DNA of 64,000 nucleotides from Coriobacteriia bacterium (GTDB taxonomy: Bacteria > Actinomycetota > Coriobacteriia > Coriobacteriales > UMGS124): assembly GCA_018368455.1 (NCBI GenBank), contig JAGZEG010000002.1, forward strand, positions 210,418 to 274,417. The letters are read 5' to 3'. Positions 33,299 through 40,538 of the stretch are shown here, piece by piece. The position numbers and the translations under genes were made by a program. Numbering within the stretch: position 1 is the stretch's first letter; every line of letters starts with the position of its first letter. The notes under the pieces were generated by a model, which searched no databases, had not been told where the DNA came from, and saw nothing but the letters and a program-made list of their open reading frames with translations.

Positions 33299-33530
33299 GT
33301 TTGTGCCAGGTTTTGCAAAATCGAGCGCCGGAATTGTCCCCGATTCACGGTTATGCAAGGTTTGCGGGGCAGCTTTTCAACACGCATCCGTGAGCAACCA
33401 GGAAAACCGCAGGCAGGAGAGCTGCCTGCTCCGAGCCCGTCTTATCCCGGGCGTGAAAAAGCCGCGCAAACCTCGCACATCCGAAATCTGCGCCCATTTC
33501 CGGGGCCGTCTTTTGCAAAACCTGGCATAA
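33299..33530. repeat. About 230-nt imperfect palindrome
   Basis: TGCCAGGTTTTGCAAAA at 33304-33320 is the exact reverse complement of 33511-33527. The arms continue inward (AGGTTTGCG and a TTTTTCAC-type block near 33357 and 33455) to a central small hairpin (GCAGGCAG/CTGCCTGC). This is a long hairpin or MITE-like element; no gene is seen in it. Confidence 0.75.
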
Positions 33531-33602
33531 CCGCAGAATGTGGCCAGGATTTTGGGCGAGAGATGGAATCCCCCCATCTTCCCCCAAGTCGAACCCGCAC
33601 AA

Positions 33603-33654
33603 CAAAAAACGTCTCCGCAGGCTTTCGGCTGTAAGCCGTTTACCTGCGGAGACG
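33603..33654 (-). terminator. Terminator downstream of tRNA-Leu
   Basis: ACGTCTCCGCAGG pairs with CCTGCGGAGACGT; on the minus strand it is followed by TTTTTTG. It lies 14 nt beyond the tRNA 3' end. Confidence 0.9.
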
Positions 33655-33667
33655 TCTTCGTCTCAGG

Positions 33668-33754
33668 TGGTGCGGGCGAAAGGACTTGAACCTTCATGGG
33701 GTTGCCCCCACATGGACCTGAACCATGCGCGTCTGCCAATTCCGCCACGCCCGC
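33668..33754 (-). tRNA. tRNA-Leu (anticodon CAG)
   Basis: An 87-nt class II tRNA with a long variable arm (GTGGGGGCAACCCCAT region). The acceptor stem GCGGGCG pairs with CGCCCGC, discriminator A, CCA encoded. The anticodon arm CATGG-TTCAGGT-CCATG gives CAG, which reads CUG. A strong terminator follows. Confidence 0.95.
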
Positions 33755-33877
33755 GTGAGACAAGAATTTACTACGACGTCGTCACCCTGTCCAGGAACAG
33801 GCACAAATAACCCGAAATATGGAGAGAAGAACACAAACTTGCCCCTAATACGCGCACGAATACCCCGACGAGCCAAC

Positions 33878-34636
33878 CTACGCCACGCCCAAGGCCTGCT
33901 CCGCCTGAAGCATCGCAGCATCCATAGCGTCAAGCGCAGCCTTCGCGGCGCCGGCCGTCGAGTACAGGCGCCCCACTGCAAGCATGTCACCCGACTTGAA
34001 CGCGCGAACATCTTCGACAAGCTGGCCCACCTGGTCGCAGAACTCGGCGCAGCTCTCGTTCGCGTCGTTCATACTTTGCCGGGCTCCCGACGGCAATATC
34101 GACGACGGCGCGTTCGCCAGGGCCGTCGCGCGCAGATTCGTCGCGTTGGCACTGACCGTCGCCAACGTCGTGTCGTCGAGCGCCGTCAGCATGTCCGTTG
34201 CCGTGCGGCTACCGCCGGAAACGCCCTCGATCATCGTTGCATCGACGTCCGTACCAGCAAACACTCGCTGTACTGGCGCAGCTACGGCATCCTTCCACGT
34301 TTGGTACGCCGCGCCCTGCTCGGGATCGGCAAAGCTGGAGGCAGTCGTTTGGCCTCCGCTCCCTGCCCCGAACAGTCCGCTCAAGTCAGGCAGGCTGAGA
34401 CCCGCGCCCGAGCCGGACGTCGCCTCAGCCGCACCGCTAACGAGAGGCGAGGTGTTCACCAGATCGTCAATCGCGGCCTTTATCGCGTCGACACCGCCCT
34501 CGAACGACGCGCTGAGCTCGCCGAACCCCTCGCGCACCGCCGCGCTTCCGAGCGTGTATACCGCGGATACGACACCGAGCACAACCACGACACTCAGCAG
34601 AATGCTCGTGATAATGGAGAGCACCTTGTACACCAT
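33878..34636 (-). CDS. Membrane-anchored extracytoplasmic protein of unknown function
   Basis: The 252-residue protein has an N-terminal membrane segment (about 6-30, LSIITSILLSVVVVLGVVSAVY). The remainder is predicted mostly helical and rich in Ala, Asp, Ser and Gly, with a low-complexity stretch SGSGAGLSLPDLSGLFGAGSGG (about 74-95). A pair of cysteines (ESCAEFC) could form a disulfide or bind a ligand. No family is recognised. AGGAGGCGATTC provides a clear ribosome site. It is upstream of, and divergent from, the kinase cluster, but no evidence ties it to that cluster. Confidence 0.65.
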   Translation of the reverse strand: MVYKVLSIITSILLSVVVVLGVVSAVYTLGSAAVREGFGELSASFEGGVDAIKAAIDDLVNTSPLVSGAAEATSGSGAGLSLPDLSGLFGAGSGGQTTASSFADPEQGAAYQTWKDAVAAPVQRVFAGTDVDATMIEGVSGGSRTATDMLTALDDTTLATVSANATNLRATALANAPSSILPSGARQSMNDANESCAEFCDQVGQLVEDVRAFKSGDMLAVGRLYSTAGAAKAALDAMDAAMLQAEQALGVA

Positions 34637-34974
34637 ATGAATCGCCTCCTTCGCCTGCCGACTATAGCATGCGACCGTGGCGCCCCCGTGCCGGCCGGCT
34701 CCCGCGGCCACCGGCCCGCCTACGCTTCATCGAATGCGGGCTAACTCGCATGTGTTTTCGTAGCTAGTCCAAAAAAGGATCAGTTTTCCTGCGGTTTTAT
34801 CTTTCATGTTCCCCATGCGAAGATTAAGCAACGCGAGTCAGCCCGCACTCGACGGCGGGGAGGACGCGGCCTGGGAGCAGCCTGCAGCTCGGAAGCGACC
34901 CCGGCCCGCGGGAGCAACTTGCTCGCGGGGTACAATGACCGGAAGCTCGTCCCCGGCAAGAAAGGCCCATCGCC
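34637..34974. promoter_or_regulatory. Divergent region upstream of the kinase/fha/ftsW cluster
   Basis: A 338-nt non-coding stretch. TACAAT at 34931-34936 is a candidate -10 box for the kinase operon, but the matching -35 is not clear. An AT-rich patch (34745-34805) is present. Nothing else recognisable. Confidence 0.4.
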
Positions 34975-37083
34975 ATGTCCGCAGCTCGGGCCGCCGCCCG
35001 CCCCGCATACCCCGCCCCCGACGCCGACGCCTTCGACCCGCAGGCAGACGCCGCCAGCCTCGTGCTCGGCCGCTATCGCGTGCTCGAGGAGCGCGGCAAG
35101 GGGGGCTTCGGCACAGTGTCGGTCTGCTGGGATCCTCGCCTCATGCGCCGCGTCGCCATCAAGGTCATCCCCCTGCACCCCGCCACCCCCTCCGCAGGGC
35201 CGTCGGGCAAAGCAAGGAAAGGCATGCCGACAAGCCCCTCGGATCCAGGAGACGCCGAGCAGGCCCGGGCAGACGCCCTGCTGCGCGCTGCCCTCGCCGA
35301 GACGCGCACGGCAAGTGTGCTCCCCCACCCCAACATTGTCTCGATGCTCGACTTCGAGGCCGACGCCGACAACGCCTACATCATCATGGAGTGCGTCGAG
35401 GGCGCGAGCCTCGCCGAGCTGCTCGACGCGACCGACGACGGCCTGCTCACCCCCGACGAGGCCGCCGCCGTCGCAGATGCCGTGGGCGACGCGCTGGCCT
35501 TCGCCCACGAAAACGGCGTGCTTCACCTCGACATCAAGCCCGACAACATCCTCATCGACGCCTCAGGGCGCGTGCGTCTGGCCGACTTCGGCATGGCGAC
35601 GCTCTCGACGGCCACCGGCTACAGCAACGCCGTCGGTGGCACGATCGGCTACATGCCACCCGAACAGCTCCAAGCCGGCCAGGTCGACGTGCGCACCGAC
35701 GTGTTCGCCTTCGCCGCCGTCATGTACGAGGCGCTCACCGGCACGCGGCCCTTCGCGGCACCCAGCGTCAAAAAGTCGCTCGAGCTCGTCTGCGGGCAGC
35801 TTGCCGATCCGTGCGCCCTGAACGAGGACGTCACCCCCCAAGCGGCAGACGCCCTGCTCACCGCCCTCGATCCCGACCCGGAAGTACGCCCCACGAGCGT
35901 GCGCGCCTTCGCAGACGAGCTGCTCGCCGGCCTGGGAAGCCTCCGCGCTGGCAGGCAGTCGCTCGCCGCCCTCGTCGCCGACGTCACGTGCGACGAGGCG
36001 GAGCCCGCCGATGACGAGGGGGGCGTCCCCGCCGAACCCGGCGCATACGACGACGAGCTCGGCCCTCTCGGCCGTTCCCACCCCCGCCTCGCCAGCTGGC
36101 TCATGCGCGGCCTGGCGGGCTTCGCGGCAGGCTGGGTCGCGGCCCTCGTGGCGCTCGCCTGCGTCGGCGCGCCCGCTGGTACCGACGCGGGCCCCACCAG
36201 CACGACCACCAGCTCAGATCCCATCGTTGCGGCAGCCTCCGCCACCAGTCAGGCAACCGCCCCCGCCGCAGGCGCGGACGCCACCCCCGCCAGCACGAAC
36301 CCCGTCCCAGCCAGCGCCTCCCCCTTGCCCGCCGGCACCACGACCGCCCTCGTCGTCGGCCTCGTCGTCTTCGTCGTCGGCACGGCTGCCCCCCAGCTCG
36401 CCGGCGCCCTCGCCGTCGCTTCCCTCGTCGTAGGCTGCCTCGCGCTGCGCCAGTGGGCGCTCGCCGTCGCCGTGCTCGCGCTTGGCATCGCGTGGTGGCT
36501 GTTCGTCGTGCGCCGCGAGCCCCTCGGCACGGGCACCCCACTCGCCGGCGCCATCGGGGCGCAGCTCGCCAGCCCACTGCCCCCCGTTCTCGCTGCCCTG
36601 TTGCTCACCCCCGCACGCGCCGCGGCTTCGGCGGCGTTCGCTCTCACCGTCGGCCTCACGATCGCCGCACTCGCCGGCACCTCGAGCCTGAGCGCCACCA
36701 GCCTCGCAAGCCTGGCGGCCACAAGCCCCGCACAGGCCACGAGCGCGCTGATCGCCCTGCTCTCCGACCCCCTCACATGGGTGCGCGGAGCGGGCTGGGC
36801 CGCCGCGGCTGCCGCTGGCGCAGGCCTGTGCGCCCAGGGCGGCAAGACCCGCTGCTACCTGGGAATCCTGTCGTCGTCAGCCATCCTGATATTGTTTCAG
36901 CTCGTTATTTCGCGTATGGAAAATGGCGGGTTATGGGCCGCTCCCGCAGCTCAGGAGGTTGTTAGCATCATCGCCTCTTCTATACTTGCATATATTGTCG
37001 TTGCTTTGCTGGGCACGCCGCGCTCCCTGTTCACCGAGGAAGCCGTCGCGCCCGATGACGATTTAGCCAGAGAGGACCTCTAG
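34975..37083 (+). CDS. Membrane Ser/Thr protein kinase of PknA position, non-RD type
   Basis: The 702-residue protein has a kinase domain at about 28-310: glycine loop GKGGFGTV, VAIK lysine, catalytic loop HLDIKPDN, DFG and GTIGYMPPE. The catalytic loop has Leu where almost all bacterial kinases have Arg (HRD), so activation-loop control is likely different. A 35-residue Gly/Pro/Ser-rich insert follows the VAIK strand. From about 380 the chain has roughly eight membrane helices with Ala/Thr/Pro-rich linkers, an uncommon topology for a kinase. It is first in a run of six signalling and wall genes. Confidence 0.85.
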   Translation: MSAARAAARPAYPAPDADAFDPQADAASLVLGRYRVLEERGKGGFGTVSVCWDPRLMRRVAIKVIPLHPATPSAGPSGKARKGMPTSPSDPGDAEQARADALLRAALAETRTASVLPHPNIVSMLDFEADADNAYIIMECVEGASLAELLDATDDGLLTPDEAAAVADAVGDALAFAHENGVLHLDIKPDNILIDASGRVRLADFGMATLSTATGYSNAVGGTIGYMPPEQLQAGQVDVRTDVFAFAAVMYEALTGTRPFAAPSVKKSLELVCGQLADPCALNEDVTPQAADALLTALDPDPEVRPTSVRAFADELLAGLGSLRAGRQSLAALVADVTCDEAEPADDEGGVPAEPGAYDDELGPLGRSHPRLASWLMRGLAGFAAGWVAALVALACVGAPAGTDAGPTSTTTSSDPIVAAASATSQATAPAAGADATPASTNPVPASASPLPAGTTTALVVGLVVFVVGTAAPQLAGALAVASLVVGCLALRQWALAVAVLALGIAWWLFVVRREPLGTGTPLAGAIGAQLASPLPPVLAALLLTPARAAASAAFALTVGLTIAALAGTSSLSATSLASLAATSPAQATSALIALLSDPLTWVRGAGWAAAAAAGAGLCAQGGKTRCYLGILSSSAILILFQLVISRMENGGLWAAPAAQEVVSIIASSILAYIVVALLGTPRSLFTEEAVAPDDDLAREDL

Positions 37084-37086
37084 CCC

Positions 37087-38001
37087 ATGAGTTTCTTCGA
37101 CATCCTCGAGGGTCGCATGCAGCAGCTGTTCGAAGGCAACCGCATGCTTGCCCCGCTTCCCTTCAAGAAGCTGGCCAAGTCGGCCGTGCACGAGATGAAG
37201 CGCAACGCGGTCAAGATCGACGGACGCCACCTGGCTCCGACGCTCTACACCGTGCTCGTGAACCCGGGTGACGATCAGGCCATGGCCGCGCTCTACCAGG
37301 ATGTCACCAACGAGCTCGTCGACTTCCTCGCCCACGAGGCGCAGGCCGACGGCCTCGAGCTCACGGGCGAACCCATCGTGCGCTTCATCGCCGAGCCGAA
37401 CATCAAGCCGGGCAAGGCCGACGTCATCGCCGAGGTCGTGACGCCCGACGTCCTCGAGGAGATCCGCATCGAGGAATCGGCCTACGCTGAGCAGCACGTC
37501 AGCGCAGCCGGCGGCACCGCGCGCCCCGTGGCAGCAGCGCCCGCCGTTCCGCAGCAGGCCGCGCCCCTGCATGGCGCCCAGCCCGCGATCCCGGCCATCC
37601 CCGCAAACCCCACCCAAGCGCAGGCCCGAACCATGCGCATGGCAGGCGCCCCCGTCGTAGGTGGCAACGCTCCTGCCGGTATGGCGCCCCTGCCTGTGCC
37701 CGCATCCGGCCCCTCGGCAGCATGCCAGCTTACGGATACCAGCACGGGTCGCACGTGGCGCATCAGCACCGGATCCACCGTCATCGGCCGCGAGGAGGCC
37801 TCGGCCGACCTCGTGCTCGCCGACAGCAACGTTAGCCGCCGCCACGCCGAGCTCGCCCGCGCGGACGCCGGCTGGACGATCGCCGACCTCGGCTCGACGA
37901 ATGGCACGCGCGTCAACGGCCAGCGCGTCACGTCGCAGGTGCTGCACTCGGGCGACGTCATAACCCTCGGCCTCGTCGAGCTCCAGTTCAGGGAGCTGTA
38001 A
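37087..38001 (+). CDS. FhaA-like protein, DUF3662 plus FHA domain
   Basis: The 304-residue cytoplasmic adaptor has a DUF3662 domain (about 1-120, including FKKLAKSAVHEMKRNAVKIDG and PTLYTVLVNPGD), an Ala/Pro linker, and a C-terminal FHA domain. The FHA (about 228-300) has GRE, NVSRRHAEL and GSTNGTRVNG, the phosphothreonine-binding residues. Mycobacterial FhaA links PknB signalling to wall synthesis (MurJ). It starts 3 nt after the kinase stop. Confidence 0.92.
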   Translation: MSFFDILEGRMQQLFEGNRMLAPLPFKKLAKSAVHEMKRNAVKIDGRHLAPTLYTVLVNPGDDQAMAALYQDVTNELVDFLAHEAQADGLELTGEPIVRFIAEPNIKPGKADVIAEVVTPDVLEEIRIEESAYAEQHVSAAGGTARPVAAAPAVPQQAAPLHGAQPAIPAIPANPTQAQARTMRMAGAPVVGGNAPAGMAPLPVPASGPSAACQLTDTSTGRTWRISTGSTVIGREEASADLVLADSNVSRRHAELARADAGWTIADLGSTNGTRVNGQRVTSQVLHSGDVITLGLVELQFREL

Positions 38002-38004
38002 CCC

Positions 38005-38418
38005 ATGCCCGCCGTCGTGCTCTTCATCGGGCGCGTGCTGCTCGTCGTCCTGCTCTTCGTGTTCCTGTTTGCCATCATGAAGACGGGCGTCGGCCTCGTG
38101 AAGGGGCAGCGCAGCGACGCAGCCGTGTGGAGCGTCGACATCATCGACGGGCCCAATGAGGTCAAAGGCGAGCACGTGGACATCCTCGGCCCCATCGTCG
38201 TGGGCCGATCACCAGGCGCGGACATCGTGCTGCCCGGCGCCTATGTCTCGGGGCGCCATGCGCGCTTCTCTCCGCAGGGTCCAGCCCTCGTGGCCGAGGA
38301 CCTCAACTCGATGAACGGCACGCTCGCCAACGGGCACGCCATCGTGGGGCCCACCGTGCTCCATGACGGCGACCTCGTCCAGATAGGCGACGCCGTGATG
38401 AGGGTGACGCGACAATGA
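38005..38418 (+). CDS. FhaB-like membrane-anchored FHA protein
   Basis: The 137-residue protein has one N-terminal membrane helix (VVLFIGRVLLVVLLFVFLFAIM, 3-24) and one FHA domain (about 60-137) with GRSPGADIV, YVSGRHARF and SMNGTLANG. It is homologous in layout to FhaB (FipA). It overlaps the phosphatase gene by 4 nt (ATGA). Confidence 0.9.
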   Translation: MPAVVLFIGRVLLVVLLFVFLFAIMKTGVGLVKGQRSDAAVWSVDIIDGPNEVKGEHVDILGPIVVGRSPGADIVLPGAYVSGRHARFSPQGPALVAEDLNSMNGTLANGHAIVGPTVLHDGDLVQIGDAVMRVTRQ

Positions 38419-40535
38419 GCGACACATCGGACACCCGCCACACGCCGCGGCACTTCGCCCCGCGCGATGACGAAACCCAGAGCGCCGGTCCCGTTCCCGC
38501 TCCCCAGCACGCATATCCAATCCCGGCATCCGATGACGCGGTAACACCGTCGGATGCCGCCGCATACCTGTCCGACTACGAGCGTCTGCGTCTGCTTGAC
38601 GACTCCGGCCCCCTGCCGGCCGTCCACCTGGCAGCGCCTACACCGCAGGGCTCCGTGACCCCCGCGAGCCCGGCGGAACCTGCCAGCTCGGCCCCCGCTC
38701 CCGCAGCTCACGCCGCCCCGGCGACACCCGCAGACGCGAGCCCCGTCCCAACATCCCCGGCGAGCACGTCAGACAACGCCCCGGCAGCGCCATCCGACGC
38801 CGAGCCCCCTGCCGCACCTGCGCGCCCTGATGACGCCCCGGCAGCCGAGCCCGAGCCCGAGGCCCAGCCCGCCGCGGCGGCTGCGGCCGCCGACGCCACA
38901 CCCGCCGCAGGCAACACCGGCGCGGACGACGCCAACGACGAGCAAGACGCCCTGGCCGCGCTCGCAAGTGACGCGGGCGTCGGCGAGGTCGAGGCTCCGT
39001 CTGAGGAGGCGCTCACAGCCGAGATCCGGCTGGACGCCGACGCTCCCCGAGCTGGCACGCCCATCGTGCACCGCGTCACGCACCAGACGCTGACGCCCGA
39101 GCCGGCTTCCGACGACGGAGACGACACCCTTCCGCTCGACATGTCGCAGTACGCGGGCAACGCCGGGAACCCCGCCCCATCGCCCGACGAGCTTGACCAC
39201 ATAGAGGTGGCGGCCATGGCGACGGCGGGCAACCCCTCGCAAACCATGCCGTTCGCCCCCGTCAAGCCGACGTCGCGCGACAGCGTGTCCGCCTCGACGC
39301 GCCTGTCGGGCGCCGCGCGATCCACGGGCGCCCTTGCGTGGGGCTCGCGCACGGACGTCGGCCGCGTTCGCGAGCACAATGAGGACTCCTACCTCGTCAA
39401 CTTCCCGCTGTTCGCCGTCGCCGACGGCATGGGCGGCCATGCGGCGGGCGAGGTCGCGAGCACGATAGCTGTCTCGTCGCTGGCGGAGGCCGGCCTCACG
39501 AAGCCCGACCCCGACGCGCTGGGCGCCGCCATCGAAGCGGCAAACATCGCCGTGCTCGACGGCGTCGACGAGGGCATCGGCCGCCCCGGCATGGGCACGA
39601 CGTGCACGGCTGTCGTCATCGACGGAACGCGTATGGCCGTCGGCCACGTGGGCGACTCACGCGCCTACCTGCTGCACGAGGGCAAGCTGCTGCGCGTCAC
39701 GCACGACCACTCGTTCGTGGAGGAGCTCGTCGAAGCCGGCGAGATCACGCCCGAGGAGGCGCGCGTCCACCCGAGCCGCTCCATCATCACGCGCGCGCTG
39801 GGCAGCGAGCGCTCAATGCACGCCGACTCGTTCCTTGTCGACGTCACGTTGGGCGACCGCATCCTGCTGTGCTCCGACGGCCTGTCGTCCATGATCTCCG
39901 ACGACGTCATCGAAGAGGCCATGGTCACCTCGCCGGCCCCACAGGCCTGCGCCGACCGTCTCGTCGACCTCGCCCTGGGAGCCGGTGGCCTCGACAACGT
40001 CACCGTCATCGTCATCGACGTCAAAGACGACGGCATCGAGCGTCATGCCCTGCTCAACCGCATACGCAACGTCGCGCTGTGGCTCGTCGCCGTCGTGGCC
40101 GTGCTCGTCGCCATCCTGGTGGGCATCATGGTCTACGCCGACCACACGTGGTACCTCACAGACCGGGACGGCTATGTCACGCTCTACAAGGGCATACCGG
40201 GCGACTACCCGCTCGTCACGCTGTCCGAAGAGATCGAGCAGACAAACATCCGCACCTCCCAGCTGTCCGAGACGGTCGAGGAGCGCCTGAGCCGCGGCAT
40301 ATCGTTCGGCTCGGAAGACGCTGCGCGCGCCGTGCTCGAGCGCTACCGCGCACAGCTCGCCGCCAACGAGAGCGACGGCGTCGTCGTGGGCCCCATCGCG
40401 AGCTCCCAGGCCGACGACACCTCCTCGTCCGAGGACAACGTCGTCAACGCCGCAGAGCTCATGCCGTCGCAGGCCGAGCCCGACCAGGCACAGGCCCCCT
40501 CGGACGGCCCGGCTAACGCCGGCCAGGACGCCTAG
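38415..40535 (+). CDS. PP2C-family Ser/Thr phosphatase (PstP-like) with a long Ala/Pro N-terminal extension
   Basis: The 706-residue protein has residues 1-300 low in complexity (Ala, Pro, Asp, Glu). The PP2C domain (about 308-545) carries RVREHNEDSYL, VADGMGGHAAGE, GMGTTCTAVV, GHVGDSRAYLL and GLDNVTVIVID, the metal-binding aspartates. A membrane helix (about 553-575) and an extracytoplasmic tail follow. PstP is normally about 500 residues without the extension, so the N-terminal part is the oddity; it may be a docking or regulated linker. It opposes the two kinases of the cluster. Confidence 0.92.
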   Translation: MSDTSDTRHTPRHFAPRDDETQSAGPVPAPQHAYPIPASDDAVTPSDAAAYLSDYERLRLLDDSGPLPAVHLAAPTPQGSVTPASPAEPASSAPAPAAHAAPATPADASPVPTSPASTSDNAPAAPSDAEPPAAPARPDDAPAAEPEPEAQPAAAAAAADATPAAGNTGADDANDEQDALAALASDAGVGEVEAPSEEALTAEIRLDADAPRAGTPIVHRVTHQTLTPEPASDDGDDTLPLDMSQYAGNAGNPAPSPDELDHIEVAAMATAGNPSQTMPFAPVKPTSRDSVSASTRLSGAARSTGALAWGSRTDVGRVREHNEDSYLVNFPLFAVADGMGGHAAGEVASTIAVSSLAEAGLTKPDPDALGAAIEAANIAVLDGVDEGIGRPGMGTTCTAVVIDGTRMAVGHVGDSRAYLLHEGKLLRVTHDHSFVEELVEAGEITPEEARVHPSRSIITRALGSERSMHADSFLVDVTLGDRILLCSDGLSSMISDDVIEEAMVTSPAPQACADRLVDLALGAGGLDNVTVIVIDVKDDGIERHALLNRIRNVALWLVAVVAVLVAILVGIMVYADHTWYLTDRDGYVTLYKGIPGDYPLVTLSEEIEQTNIRTSQLSETVEERLSRGISFGSEDAARAVLERYRAQLAANESDGVVVGPIASSQADDTSSSEDNVVNAAELMPSQAEPDQAQAPSDGPANAGQDA

Positions 40536-40538
40536 CCC

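Noticed and set aside
32210..33634. 474-codon frame across the HAD gene and repeats
   Set aside because: Out of frame with the HAD motifs and continues through the tandem repeat tract.
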